Shown: positions 1-10,303, counted from the stretch's first letter. The stretch is 64,000 nt of DNA from Actinacidiphila sp. DG2A-62 (GCF_035825295.1 NZ_JAYMGI010000002.1:434001-498000); one strand, 5' to 3'. Notes: a model not told the origin generated them from the sequence alone. Made by a program: numbers and translations.

Positions 1-1984
1 GGCCGTCCAGCCGGCGGGCAGCCGGCCGCGGTCGAGCGTCATGCGCAGGCGGTGCAGCGGCGCGCCCTGCGGGAGGGTGAACCGCGCGTCGACCGTCACG
101 CCGGCGCCGGGCCGGCGGTCGCCGTGGCCGGGGTGAGCGCGAGGGTGGTCGCGGGCGCGGTGACCACCGGCGTGTCGCAGTCGGTGCGGCCCTCGGCCGC
201 GGGGCAGGCGATGGCGGCGAAGCCGCTGTCGTGGGCCGCGGCCACGGCGAGGGTGTCGCGCGAGGTGACCGTGCGCACCGTGCGCTCCAGGTCGCCGCCG
301 CTGTCCTGGACGGTCTCCAGCAGCCACCGGCCGTGGCCGAGGAAGCCCAGCGGTGCCCTCATCGTGTCGGCGGTCCCGGCCAGGATGCCGCCGACGAACC
401 AGCGGTCGCCGCTGCGGCGGGCCATGACCACCTGGCGGTCTCCGGCCGGCTGCCGCGCGGGGCCGCCGGAGACCAGATGGGTCTCGTCCCAGACAGTGGG
501 GAGCTGTTCGAGGTAGCGCTCGGCCACCGGGTGCGCGGCGAAGCCCTCGGGGTGGTCGCCGAGGCTGGTCCAGCCGGACTCGAAGACGACGGGCAGCGCG
601 AGTTCGCGTGCCAGGGTGTCCTGCCGGCCGGGGCGGGAGAACCACGTCGGGGTGTAGTCCATCGACCCGACGACGTTGCGGGTGAAGGCCAGGAAGACGT
701 CGCGGGTGGGGTTCTGGCCGTTCTCCTCGCCGCGCACCCCCTCCACGCTCATCACCTGCGGCCAGGTGCGCTGCAGCCCGCGCGGGATCGTCGCGCCGTG
801 GAAGTCGACCATGAGCTTCAGCCGGGCGGTGTCCTTCAGGATCGCGTCGTACCACTGGAAGGTCGACTGGCTGTCGGAGTACATGTAGTCGACCTTGACG
901 CCCGCAACGCCCCACGCCTTGACCTTGGGCAGCCACGCGTCGCGCTGCGCCTGGGTCCTGAGATCGTTCCAGTCGAACCACAGCAGCACGTCCACGCCCT
1001 TGGCCCGTGCGTAGCGGACCAGTGCCGGCACCCAGCTCTCCTGCCAGCCGGCGTCCACCAGGGTGTACTCCAGGCCGTGTGCGGCGGCGTAGTCCACGAA
1101 GTCGCGCTGCCGGTCGGCGTTCCCCGGGCTGTCGCCGTCGCTGAGCCAGGACCAGTCGTCCACGCCGGGCCGGATCCACGAGGTGTCCTTGACCTTCGAC
1201 GGCGGCGCGAGGTCGTCCACCAGGGTGGAGCCGACCACGGTGTCCAGGCTGCCGACGATCGCGGTGCGCCACGGCGTGGCGAGCGGGCCGGGCGCGGTGA
1301 CCGGCGCGCCGTCGGCGAGCGCGACCTGGTAGGCGCCGCTGCCGTCGCGGTGCTCCAGGTGGCTGCCGGAGTAGCGGCCGTCCACGTCGGCCTCGGTGAG
1401 CAGCACGTACGAGCCGCCCACGTCGAACAGCGTCGGGTAGCCGAAGGAGCAGGTGTCGCCGGTGCAGGTCTTCGGCTGCGCGTCGTTGGCGGCGCCCGCG
1501 GTGGTCTCGGTGCGCTCGTTCTCGTAGCTGGTGACGTAGGGCTGCACCCACGCCTCGGCGTCGGTGGGCAGTTCGAAGGTCGACGCCTCCTGCCGGACCG
1601 GCACCTGGCCGATCCCGTCCAGCAAATAGCGGTAGGCCACAGGCCGGTGGTCAGGTCGTGCCGGTCGGTGCGGACGCCGAGCCTGCCGGGCAGCAGCACG
1701 GGCGCGCCGCCGAGGTCGACGGCCAGCCGCAGGTCGCCCGCGGCGTCGAGGCCGAGGCGCGCGGTCGGTCCGGACCGGGTGGGGCCGGTGAGCGTCCAGG
1801 AGTGCGCGGAGTCGTGCGCGCCCGCCGAACCGCCGGACCGGACGACCGCGCCGCCCGCGCCGACCGCGCCGGCCGCCTGGGCCGTCGCTCCGCCGGCGAG
1901 CGCGGCGGCGCCGGCCAGCGCCGCCACGGCCAGGCCGACCACCGCCCGCCTGGCCCGCCGCCATCGTGGTGCCGTTCGCCTCAT
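1..1984 (-). pseudogene. GH97 family alpha-glycosidase, disrupted and cut by window edge
   Basis: The product resembles secreted GH97 retaining alpha-galactosidases/glucosidases. The start is the ATG at 1984, preceded by GAGGAGG, with a signal peptide ending near ATAQA. The N-terminal beta-sandwich reads in one frame to about 1640. The rest (VAYRYLLDG onward) reads in another frame. Between LTTGL and VAYRY, family members usually carry some 50-60 residues that are missing here, so this is a real deletion plus loss of frame. The catalytic barrel is otherwise intact (LLWFDWND; GVKVDYMYSDSQ with the likely Asp nucleophile; VVFESGWTSLGDHPE). A second break at about 107 ends the frame early. Restoring one G continues into an NPCBM-associated (NEW3-like) domain that runs off the left edge. 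The gene is divergent from the GH59 gene, which suggests a shared galactoside-use locus. The family call is firm; whether the gene works is doubtful. Confidence 0.8.
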
Positions 1985-2202
1985 CGTGCCGGCCTCCTCG
2001 CGTCCGGCTCACTACGGAGGCTGGTCGCCGCGCCGGTCCCCCCACGAGCGGATCAACAACATCGAACGCATCTGAACGAAACGCGTCACATGACATCGTT
2101 GTTCCAGAGGCCAGTCAAGAGTTCTGACACAGAGGTTGACCGCAAATCAAACAGGACGGAACACTGTCGGCCGTCTTCCCGAGCGACGAAGGGCGCCCAC
2201 TC

Positions 2203-5034
2203 ATGCCCAAGTTCACGGCCCAACAGACCCTCCTCCCGGCCGGCAGACCGGCCCTCGTCAGAAGGCTCACCGCGCTCGCCCCGCTGTGGGTCCTCGCGCT
2301 GCTCGCCGCCCTGCTGGCGGTCGGCAGCGCACCGGCCCACGCCGCACCCGACACCTCCATCACGGTCGACGGCGCCAAGGGCGGCCGGACCTTCGACGGC
2401 ATCGGCGCGATCAGCGGCGGCGGCGGCAACTCCCGCCTTCTCAGGGACTATCCGCCCGCGCAGCAGTCCCAGATCCTCGACTACCTCTTCAAGCCCGGCT
2501 ACGGCGCGAACCTGCAGTTGCTGAAGCTGGAGATCGGCGGCGACGCCAACTCCACCGACGGCTCCGAACCCTCGGTCGAGCACACCCGCGGCGCCGTCGA
2601 CTGCGACGCCGGCTACGAGTTCTGGCTGGCCGAACAGGCGAAGGCCCGCAACCCGGACATCAAGCTCTACGGGCTGGCGTGGGCCGCGCCCGGCTGGATC
2701 GACGGCGGCTTCTGGTCCGACGACACCATCGACTACCTCCTCACCTGGCTCGGCTGCGCCAAGCAGCACGGCCTGCCGATCAGCTACCTCGGCGGCTGGA
2801 ACGAGCGCGGCCACGACGACGCCTGGTACGTCAAGCTCCGTGCGGCGCTGAACTCCCATGGCTACAGCGGCATCCAGCTGGTCGCCGACGACACCGGCTG
2901 GAACGTCGCCGACGACATGGCGAAGGACCCCGCGTTCGCCAAGGCGGTGTCGATCATCGGCACCCACTACAGCTGCGAGGGCGGCGACGGCGGCAGTGCC
3001 GACACCTGCTCCAGCACCCAGGCCGCGCGCGACAGCGGAAAGCCGCTGTGGGACAGCGAGAACGGCTCGCAGGACATGAACACCGGCGCCCCGGCGCTGA
3101 TCCGCGCCATCACCCGCGGCTACATCGACGCCAAGATGACCACCTACTTCAACTGGCCGCTGCTGGCGGCGATCTACCCGAACCTGCCGTACGACACCGT
3201 CGGCCTGGCCACGGCGAACTCCCCCTGGTCGGGCAACTACACGGTGGGCGCCAGCACCTGGGCCACCGCGCAGGTCACCCAGTTCACGCAGCCCGGCTGG
3301 ACGTTCATCGACTCCGCCTCCGGCTACATCGCCGGCGACGAGGCCGACGGCAGCTACGTCAGCCTCAAGTCACCCGACGGCAAGGACTACTCCACCGTCC
3401 TGGAGACCACCACGGCCAGCACCGACCAGACCGTCCACGTCCGGATCCGCGGCGGCCTGTCCACCGGCGCCGCCCACGTCTGGGCCACCGACGTCGACAC
3501 CCCCTCGCCCGCGACCTCGTTCGTCCGCGGACAGGACGTGACGCCCTCGGCGGACGGCACGTACTCGCTGACCCTGCACCCCGGGTGGGTCTACACCGTC
3601 ACCACGACCACCGGACAGGGCAAGGGCACCGCCGCCCCGCCCGCCGCCCACGCGCTCGCCCTGCCCTACAGCGACTCGTTCGACCGCTACCGGGCCGGCC
3701 AGGAGGCGACGTTCGTCTCCGACATGCAGGGATCGTTCGAGGCGCAGCGCTGCGCGGCCGGCCGGCGCGGGATGTGCCTGCAGCAGATGGCGCCGGTCAA
3801 GCCGATCGAGTGGCAGGACGACTCCGACGCGTTCACGCTGGTCGGCGACACCACGTGGACGGACTACACGCTGCGGGCCGACGCCGAACTGGCCGAGCCC
3901 GGCACGGTGGAGCTGATCGGACGGGCCGGCGCCCAGAACCGCCCGCAGTCGCACCAGCAGGGCTACTTCTTCCAGATCTCCGACACCGGCGCCTGGAACA
4001 TCACCAAGAGCGACGCGGACGGCAAGCGCACCGTGCTGATGCGGTCCGCCACGACCGCGCTCGGCACCCGGACCTGGCACCGGCTCGCGCTGTCCTTCGA
4101 CGGGCCGACCATCACCGCCTCGCTCGACGGCCGCGAACTCGGCACCGTCAGCGACGGCAGCTACTCCGCGGGACAGGGCGGCCTCGGCCTGACCTCGTAC
4201 CGCACCGACCAGTTCGACAACCTCTCCTTCACCCCGGTGCGGCACGCCGCGCCCGCCGCGTCCCTCAGCGTCGTCCCGGCGCCGGCCGCGGTGCAGCGGG
4301 GCAAGCAGCTGACCGTCTCCACCACGCTGTCGGTGCCGCGGCAGGCCGCGCCCGCCGAGGGCGTCAACATCACGCTCAGCGCGCCCGCCGGCTTCGTCTT
4401 CGACCCGCTGGCCCAGGTGTTCGGCTCGGTGCGGCCGGGACAGAGCGCGACGGCCGTGTGGCAGCTGACCGCGCCGACCGACGCGGCCTCCGAGCCGACG
4501 CTCACCGCCACGGCCACCTTCGCCCAGCGCGGTGTGGCGCGGGTGCTGCGGCAGGGCGCCCGGGTGGCGGTGACCAACCCGCCGCCGCCGTCGGGCACGA
4601 ACGACGTCAGCGACCTGGAGTTCGTCTCCTCGACCAACGGCTGGGGCCCGGTCGAGCGGGACCAGTCGGTCGGCGGCACCAACGCCGGCGACGGGACGCC
4701 GCTGACGATCAACGGCACGGTCTACGCCAAGGGCCTGGGCACCAACGCGGTCAGCGACGTGGCGATCTACCTGGGCGGGAACTGCTCGACGTTCACCGCC
4801 ACGGTGGGCAACGACGACGACGCGGGCGGCCAGGGCTCCATGACCTTCAGCGTCCTGGGCGACGGCACGACGCTCGCCTCGACCGGCACGGTGCGCGGCC
4901 ATGACGCGGCGCAGCAGATCAGCGCCGGCGTGACCGGTGTGCAGACCCTGGACCTGGTGGTGGGCGACGCCGGCGACGGCAACGCCTACGACCACGGCGA
5001 CTGGGCGACGCCGAAGCTGGTCTGCTCCGGCTGA
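2203..5034 (+). CDS. Secreted GH59 galactocerebrosidase-like glycosidase with C-terminal NPCBM domain
   Basis: This is a 943-aa secreted enzyme whose family hydrolyses beta-galactosyl linkages (galactocerebrosidase, EC 3.2.1.46). It has a long basic N-region, a hydrophobic stretch and an AHA cleavage site near residue 46. The GH59 TIM barrel spans about 55-340. GGWNERG supplies the likely acid/base Glu and LWDSENGS the likely nucleophile. A beta-sandwich (about 350-480) follows, then a concanavalin/LamG-like segment starting at SDSFDRY (about 485-680), a NEW3-like domain (about 690-790), and an NPCBM carbohydrate-binding domain to the end (LEFVSSTNGWGPVERD, KGLGTNAVSD). The ATG is the first in frame and lies divergent from the GH97 gene about 220 bp away. 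A strong hairpin follows the stop. The physiological substrate is unknown. Confidence 0.9.
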   Translation: MPKFTAQQTLLPAGRPALVRRLTALAPLWVLALLAALLAVGSAPAHAAPDTSITVDGAKGGRTFDGIGAISGGGGNSRLLRDYPPAQQSQILDYLFKPGYGANLQLLKLEIGGDANSTDGSEPSVEHTRGAVDCDAGYEFWLAEQAKARNPDIKLYGLAWAAPGWIDGGFWSDDTIDYLLTWLGCAKQHGLPISYLGGWNERGHDDAWYVKLRAALNSHGYSGIQLVADDTGWNVADDMAKDPAFAKAVSIIGTHYSCEGGDGGSADTCSSTQAARDSGKPLWDSENGSQDMNTGAPALIRAITRGYIDAKMTTYFNWPLLAAIYPNLPYDTVGLATANSPWSGNYTVGASTWATAQVTQFTQPGWTFIDSASGYIAGDEADGSYVSLKSPDGKDYSTVLETTTASTDQTVHVRIRGGLSTGAAHVWATDVDTPSPATSFVRGQDVTPSADGTYSLTLHPGWVYTVTTTTGQGKGTAAPPAAHALALPYSDSFDRYRAGQEATFVSDMQGSFEAQRCAAGRRGMCLQQMAPVKPIEWQDDSDAFTLVGDTTWTDYTLRADAELAEPGTVELIGRAGAQNRPQSHQQGYFFQISDTGAWNITKSDADGKRTVLMRSATTALGTRTWHRLALSFDGPTITASLDGRELGTVSDGSYSAGQGGLGLTSYRTDQFDNLSFTPVRHAAPAASLSVVPAPAAVQRGKQLTVSTTLSVPRQAAPAEGVNITLSAPAGFVFDPLAQVFGSVRPGQSATAVWQLTAPTDAASEPTLTATATFAQRGVARVLRQGARVAVTNPPPPSGTNDVSDLEFVSSTNGWGPVERDQSVGGTNAGDGTPLTINGTVYAKGLGTNAVSDVAIYLGGNCSTFTATVGNDDDAGGQGSMTFSVLGDGTTLASTGTVRGHDAAQQISAGVTGVQTLDLVVGDAGDGNAYDHGDWATPKLVCSG

Positions 5035-5060
5035 CGTCCGCCCCCGGCCGGCGGACGTCG

Positions 5061-5106
5061 CGGGCGGGGTGGTCCGGTCGCGCGTCCGGCCGGACCACCC
5101 CGCCCG
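5061..5106 (+). terminator. Perfect 17-bp hairpin downstream of GH59 gene
   Basis: The arms at 5061-5077 and 5090-5106 are exact reverse complements (CGGGCGGGGTGGTCCGG and its partner) around a 12-nt loop, starting 27 nt after the GH59 stop. No U-tract follows, as is usual for actinomycete terminators. Confidence 0.75.
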
Positions 5107-5172
5107 TGCGCTCCGGGCCCGAGGCGGGTCGCGGGTGTTTCGACCGCCCGCGCGCGGGTCAGGCGGACAGCG

Positions 5173-6815
5173 ATGCGCACAGACGGGACGGGCGGGCGGC
5201 GCGAGCGCCGCGGCCGGGGCGGGGCCGGCGCAGGCGCGAGCGCCGCGGCAGCCGGCGGGGACGGCGCGGCCTCCGCGGCCTCATGGGACGCCGCGACCTC
5301 GAAGGACGCCGCGGCCGGCGACCGCTCGCGGCGGCTCGTCCTGCTGGTGATGTGCGTTGGCTACTTCCTGGTTCTGCTGGACGTGACCATCGTCAACGTC
5401 GCCCTGCCGCACATCGCCTCCGGCCTCGGCACGGGCGGCAGCGGCCTGCAGTGGGTCGTGGACGCGTACACCGTCGTGCTGGCCGCGGGCATGCTCGGCG
5501 CGGGCACGGTCGGCGACCTGTACGGGCACAAGCGGGTGGTCCTCGGCGGCCTCGCGGTGTTCGGCCTGGCCTCGCTCGGCTGCGGCCTGGCGCCGGGGCC
5601 GGGCTCGCTGACCGCCTTCCGCGCGGTGCAGGGCGCGGGCGCGGCGCTGCTGCTGCCCGGCACCTGGCGGTGATCACGCACGCCTTCCCCGGCGACCGCG
5701 AGCGGGCGCGGGCCATCGGGCTGTGGGCCGGCATCGGCAGCGCGGCGCTGGCCGCGGGGCCGCTGCTCGGGGGCGCGCTGGTGCAGTGGCTGGGCTGGCG
5801 CGCGGTGTTCCTGCTGAACGTGCCGGTGGTCGCGGTCGCGCTGCCCGCCGCCGCGCGGCTGGTCCGGGAGACCTCCGAGCCGCGCGGGCGCCGGCTGGAC
5901 TGGCCGGGCATGCTGCTGGGCGCGGTGGCGCTGCTCGCGGTGACGTACGCCTTCATCGAGGCCGGGCGCTCCGGTGCCGGCGCCGCGGTCGGCGCGGCGA
6001 TCGGCGTCGCGGTGGCGGCGAGCGCCGCCTTCGCGGTCGCCGAGCACCGGCGGGAGCAGCCGATGCTGCCGCTGCGGTATCTGCGCGGGCCGGTGTTCAC
6101 CACCGCCAACGCGGTGGCCGGCGTGATGAACCTGGGCACCCTCGGGACGCTGTTCGTGCTGACGCTGTTCCTCCAGAGCGTGCAGCACCGGTCGGCGCTC
6201 GCCGCGGGAGCGGCGGTGCTCCCGCTGTTCGCGCCGCTGAGCGTGCTCGCGCCGCTCGCCGGCCGGCTGACCGCGCGGCTCGGCCCGCGCCTGCCGATGG
6301 CCCGCGGCCTGCTCGTCTCCGGCGCCGGGCTGGCCCTGCTCGGCCTGACGCACGCCCACTCCCCCTACGGTGTGCTGTTCCCGGCCCTGCTGCTGTGGGG
6401 CGTCGGGCTCGGCCTGCTCACGCCCGCGGTGGTGGCCGCCGCGATGTCCGCGGTGCCGGGCGAGCGGGCCGGGCTGGCGTCCGCGGTCAACAACACCGCC
6501 CGGCAGACCGGCGGCGCGGTCGGCATCGCCGCGCTCGGCGCGCTGGCCGGGAGCGCCGGGCACCCCGCGTCCTTCCTGGTCGGCATGCACCGGGCCGCGT
6601 ACGTCTCCGCCGGTCTCTACGCGCTGGCCGCGGTCGCGACCCTGGCGGTGGTGCCGGGCGCGCTCGTGCCGGCCGCGGGGCGGAGGCACGCGGCGCGGCA
6701 GGGCTGTGACCCGCAGGACGCCGGGTCGCGGGACACGGCCTCGCCGGACGCGGCCCCTCCGGACGTGGCCCCTCCGGAGAGCGCGCCGCCGACCGCGGGC
6801 CCGCGCCGGGACTGA
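5173..6815 (+). CDS. MFS drug/efflux transporter (EmrB/QacA-type), one apparent frameshift
   Basis: This is a proton-driven multidrug-type exporter of the DHA2 group, about 547 aa if read through the break. It has an Ala/Gly-rich N-terminal tail, then TM1 with LVLLDVTIVNVALPHIA, the antiporter hallmark, and GDLYGHKRVVLGG as the conserved loop 2-3 motif. The frame from 5173 stops at 5673 and the remainder continues in the next frame. Adding one C to the CC at 5663-5664 restores GTLAVITHAFPGDRERARAIGLW, a conserved helix 5 region. The hydrophobic segments after the break are intact to the C-terminal charged tail. It may be a sequencing error rather than a pseudogene. It converges on the LysR gene. 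The substrate is unknown. Confidence 0.82.
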
Positions 6816-6857
6816 GCCGAGGGCCGCCCGGCCCGGGTGTCGTCCGCAGCCCCGCCG

Positions 6858-7847
6858 TCAGCGCTCCCCGGCCGGCTCCGGCCCCCTCTCCGCCTCGGGC
6901 TCCGGGTCCGGCCCCGACAGCGGGCCCGGCTCCGCCGGAGCCCCGGCGCCGACGAGCGCGCCGAGGGTCTCGGCGATCAGCCCGCGCAGCCAGCGGTGCG
7001 CCGCGTCGCGGTCGTGGCGGGCGTGCCAGGCCAGGACGGCCGGGACGGCCGGGGTCCCGCCGGGCAGCGGGTAGGCGCGCAGGTCCGCGGGCAGCACCGG
7101 CGCGGTGAGCGTCGCGGGGACAACGGTGAGCAGCGGCTGCGCCGCGACCGCGCCCAGCGCCAGAGCGAGGGTCGGCACGGTGAACGCCACGCGGCGGCGC
7201 AGGCCCCGCGCCTCCAGCAGGTCGTCGATCCGGTCGCGGGTGCGTCCGCGGCGGGTGACCACGACGTGCGGCGCGGCGGCCAGGCCCTGCCAGGTCGCGG
7301 GGTCGCGCCCGGGATCGTCCGCGAGGTCGCGGCGGCCGACCGCGGCGAGGGTGTCGGCGAAGAGCGTCGCGGAGCGGGTGTCGGCGTGGTCGGGCGCCTT
7401 GTCCGCGATCTGCAGGTCCACCCGGCCGCGGCGCAGTTCGTCGGCGGTCGTGGCGGCCTCCGGGAGCAGCCGCAGGCAGACGCCGGGGGCCCGGCCGGTC
7501 AGCGCCGCGGCCAGCGGCGGCAGCAGCGCGGCGGCCACCACGTCGTTGCACTGGAGGGTGAAGGTCCGCTCCAGCGTGGCGGGGTCGACCCGCTCGGCGG
7601 GGGTCAGCACCGCCTGGGCGCGGGTGACGATGCGGTGCACCTCCTCGCGGATCTGCTCGGCGTACGGCGTGGGCAGCATCTCGCGCCCCGACCTGACCAG
7701 GATCTGGTCGCCGGTCGCCTTCCTGATCCGGCTCAGTGTGCGGCTCATCGCGGGCTGCGAGAGGTGCAGCCGGTCGGCGGCGGCGCCGACGCCGCCCTCG
7801 TCGAGCAGGGCGTCCAGCGCGGTCAGCAGGTTCAGATCCATATGCAT
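6858..7847 (-). CDS. LysR-family transcriptional regulator
   Basis: This 329-aa regulator has an N-terminal winged HTH (MDLNLLTALDALLDE, AADRLHLSQPAMSRTLSRIR at about residues 3-45) and a periplasmic-binding-like effector domain (about 90-300), followed by an acidic/Pro-rich tail. Two closely spaced ATGs can start it (7847 or two codons later); neither has a clear ribosome binding site. It is divergent from the FAD monooxygenase at 7984. LysR proteins usually control a divergent neighbour, so the monooxygenase is the likely target. The effector is not predictable. Confidence 0.9.
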   Translation of the reverse strand: MHMDLNLLTALDALLDEGGVGAAADRLHLSQPAMSRTLSRIRKATGDQILVRSGREMLPTPYAEQIREEVHRIVTRAQAVLTPAERVDPATLERTFTLQCNDVVAAALLPPLAAALTGRAPGVCLRLLPEAATTADELRRGRVDLQIADKAPDHADTRSATLFADTLAAVGRRDLADDPGRDPATWQGLAAAPHVVVTRRGRTRDRIDDLLEARGLRRRVAFTVPTLALALGAVAAQPLLTVVPATLTAPVLPADLRAYPLPGGTPAVPAVLAWHARHDRDAAHRWLRGLIAETLGALVGAGAPAEPGPLSGPDPEPEAERGPEPAGER

Positions 7848-7861
7848 CAGAGTAATGAGTT

Positions 7862-7885
7862 ACATCAGAAGCATGCATTTGATGT
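7862..7885. promoter_or_regulatory. Candidate LysR operator between regulator and monooxygenase
   Basis: ACATCA (7862-7867) and TGATGT (7880-7885) form a perfect inverted repeat with a 12-nt spacer in an AT-richer island between divergent genes. It contains the T-N11-A pattern typical of LysR sites. The assignment is inferred from position and symmetry only. Confidence 0.45.
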
Positions 7886-7983
7886 TATGCGCGGCTGCTC
7901 GTTGACTGGTGTCCGGGCGCCGGCGGCGCCCGGACCGGGCCGGACCGCGGGCCGGTGGGGAGCGGGACTTCGAGGAGGCAGCC

Positions 7984-9081
7984 ATGCGGACGGTCATCGC
8001 CGGCGGCGGACTGGTGGGACTCACGGCAGCGGCGTCGCTGCGGCTGATCGGGCACGAGGTGACGGTGCTGGAGCAGGCGCCGGCGGTGCGGGCGGTGGGC
8101 GCGGGCATCGGGCTGTGGCCGAACGCGCTGCGCGAGTTCGACCGGATCGGCGTCGGGGAGCGGCTGCGGGCCCTCGGCGCGCCGATCGAGACCTGGTTCT
8201 ACGACCCGGCGGGCCGCCCGCTGCGGGCCGCGGGCTACGACGCGGACGACCACCGGTTCCTGCTGGTGCCCCGGCCCGCGCTCAGCGACCTTCTCGCCGA
8301 CCGGGTCGGCCGGCGGAACATCCGGCAGGACGCCCGTGTCACCGGCTTCACCGAGACGGACCGCGAGGTGGTGGTCCACCTGGCCGACGGCACGGACCTG
8401 CCCGCCGACCTGCTGATCGGCGCGGACGGCGTGTACTCGCGGGTGCGCGCCGCGCTCGTGCCGGGCAGCGACGCCGTCGAGCACGCGGGCCACATCGCCT
8501 GGCGGGCGATCGTGCCGGCCGGGCGGGAGCGCCCGAGGGGCACCGTGGTCACCGTCGGGCCGGCACGCACCCGCGGCGGCTACGCGCCGGTCGCGCCGGG
8601 CCGGACCATGTGGATGGTCAACCAGTTCGACGCGGGGCGGCTGGACGGCTCCAAGCGGGACCGGGCGCTGGCCAGGGCCGGTCACCTGGCCGAGGCGGGC
8701 TGGCACGACGAGCTGCTGGAGATGATCGCCGCGACGCCGGAGGAGGCGATCCTGGAGAACCGGATCATGCTGGTGCCCGAGCTGTCGCGCTGGACCGGCC
8801 GGCGGGTGGCGCTCGTCGGCGACGCCGCGCACGGCCTGTCGCCGCACATCGCGGCGGGCGGCACCCTGGGCGTCGAGGACGTCGGGGTCCTGCGCTCGGC
8901 CCTGTCCGCCGAGCGCGACCCCGCGACGGCCCTGGCCCGCTACGAGGACGTGCGCGCCGCCCGCTTCGTGCGGGTCCGCGAGCACTCCGCCGCCGTGGAG
9001 AAGGCCGCGGACGCCGCGGAGTTCGCCGAGCGCTACGCCGCCTTCAGCCACTGGATGCTCACCACCGCGCCGCAGACGTGA
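7984..9081 (+). CDS. FAD-dependent aromatic monooxygenase/hydroxylase
   Basis: This is a 365-aa group A flavoprotein monooxygenase (PHBH-like fold). MRTVIAGGGLVGLTAAASL gives the GxGxxG FAD motif at the N-terminus. The conserved DG segment is LIGADGVYSRVRAAL (about 145). RVALVGDAAHGLSPHIAAGG (about 275) is the second FAD-binding GD motif. The ATG at 7984 was chosen because GAGGAGG lies just upstream and the FAD motif follows at once. A longer upstream reading is possible but adds a non-conserved tail. Members hydroxylate phenolic or related rings using NAD(P)H and O2. It is divergent from the LysR gene, which probably senses its substrate. Confidence 0.88.
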   Translation: MRTVIAGGGLVGLTAAASLRLIGHEVTVLEQAPAVRAVGAGIGLWPNALREFDRIGVGERLRALGAPIETWFYDPAGRPLRAAGYDADDHRFLLVPRPALSDLLADRVGRRNIRQDARVTGFTETDREVVVHLADGTDLPADLLIGADGVYSRVRAALVPGSDAVEHAGHIAWRAIVPAGRERPRGTVVTVGPARTRGGYAPVAPGRTMWMVNQFDAGRLDGSKRDRALARAGHLAEAGWHDELLEMIAATPEEAILENRIMLVPELSRWTGRRVALVGDAAHGLSPHIAAGGTLGVEDVGVLRSALSAERDPATALARYEDVRAARFVRVREHSAAVEKAADAAEFAERYAAFSHWMLTTAPQT

Positions 9082-9134
9082 ACCCGGCGGGCGGGTGCGG
9101 ACCGCGAGCCGGCCGGGACGCCCACGGGCCGGCC

Positions 9135-9194
9135 GTGCGCGTCTCGGGCGTGCGCGTCTCGGGCGTGCGCGTCTCGGGCGTGCGCGTCTCCGCC
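9135..9194. repeat. Four tandem copies of a 15-bp unit in an intergenic gap
   Basis: The unit GTGCGCGTCTCGGGC begins at 9135, 9150, 9165 and 9180; the last copy diverges after GTGCGCGTCTC. It lies in the gene-free stretch 9082-9418 between the convergent monooxygenase and aldo/keto reductase genes. I see nothing else in that stretch. Confidence 0.85.
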
Positions 9195-9418
9195 ATGAGA
9201 CCGCCGGGCGGGGCGTGACCCGCCGGGGAGACGTGACCCTCCGGCAGCGCACGGTGTCGGCGGGCGCCCGATCCGTACCCGGGTGGGCGGCCACGCCCGC
9301 CGGCCGGCCGCCCACCGCCGCCGTCTCCGCCTCGCGGAGACGGGTCCCGGCCCGGGCCCCGTGACCAGAGGGCGCGCGGCCCGGAGACCCCGTGGCCCGG
9401 AGGCGCGTGGCCGCCGCT

Positions 9419-10264
9419 TCAGCCGCGCAGCTCCGCGAGATCCTCCTCGGTCAGGACGAGGTCCGCCGCCGCGATGTTCTCCTCCAGGTGGTCCAGCGAT
9501 CCGGTGCCGGGGATGGTGACCACGACGGGCGAGGAGGCGAGCAGCGCCGCGATCGCGACCTGTGCGCTGGTGGCGCCGTGCCGGGCGGCGACCTTGGCCA
9601 GGGCCTCGGCCCTGACCTGCTCACGGCCGCCGCCGAGCGGGAAGTACGGCACGTACGCGATGCCGTCCGCCTCGCACGCGGCGAGCAGTTCCTCGTCGCC
9701 GGTGAACCGGTTCTGCACCGCGGCGACCGGCGCGATCCGCCGCGCCTCGGCGAACTGCTCGGCGTCCACGTGGCTGACGCCAAGGTGCCGGATCAGTCCC
9801 TCGGACCGCAGCTCGTCCAGCGCCGCGAACCGTTCGGCGATGGACACGCCGCCGGGCTCCGCCGTGCCGCCGACCCGCAGGTAGACCAGGTCGAGCCGGT
9901 CGAGGCCGAGGGCCCGCAGGTCGGCCTCGACCAGTCCGCGCAGCTGCTCGGGCTTCGCCTCGCCGCTCGGCCAGCCGTCCGGGCCCATCAGCGGCCCGAC
10001 CTTCGTGGCGATCACCAGGCCGTCGCGGTAGGGGGCGAGCGCGGTGCGGATCAGGTCGTTGGCCCGTACGTCCCCCCGGTTGTAGAAGCCCGCGGTGTCG
10101 ATGTGGTTCACGCCCAGCTCGACGGCGCGCCGCAGCACCGCGACGCCCTCCTCGGGCGCGCGGGCCGGTCCGGTGAAGCCGCCGGCCGCCGCGAGGCGCA
10201 TGGCGCCGAAGCCGAGCCGGTTGATGGTCAGGTCTCCGCCGAGGGAGAAGTCAGTAGTGGTCAT
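9419..10264 (-). CDS. Aldo/keto reductase
   Basis: This is a 281-aa (beta/alpha)8 NAD(P)H-dependent oxidoreductase. LTINRLGFGAMRL opens the barrel. VNHIDTAGFYN holds the catalytic Asp and Tyr. LVIATKVG supplies the catalytic Lys. The usual catalytic His is replaced: the strand reads LVYLRVGG instead of the common LxHxPD pattern. The C-terminal cofactor motif region is VVVTIPGTGSLDHLEENIAA. The start at 10264 begins MTTTDFSLGG; the open frame runs much further upstream but that is antisense readthrough of the regulator gene. It is divergent from that regulator, with a palindrome between them. Substrate unknown. Confidence 0.88.
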   Translation of the reverse strand: MTTTDFSLGGDLTINRLGFGAMRLAAAGGFTGPARAPEEGVAVLRRAVELGVNHIDTAGFYNRGDVRANDLIRTALAPYRDGLVIATKVGPLMGPDGWPSGEAKPEQLRGLVEADLRALGLDRLDLVYLRVGGTAEPGGVSIAERFAALDELRSEGLIRHLGVSHVDAEQFAEARRIAPVAAVQNRFTGDEELLAACEADGIAYVPYFPLGGGREQVRAEALAKVAARHGATSAQVAIAALLASSPVVVTIPGTGSLDHLEENIAAADLVLTEEDLAELRG

Positions 10265-10303
10265 GGGTCCATCGTCGGCGCGGCCGCCGCGCGCGGCGAG
10301 GAG

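Noticed and set aside
231..2075. Long plus-strand frame opposite the GH97 gene
   Set aside because: Antisense shadow of a high-GC gene; composition is His/Arg/Val-rich with no motifs, while the minus strand encodes recognisable GH97 sequence.
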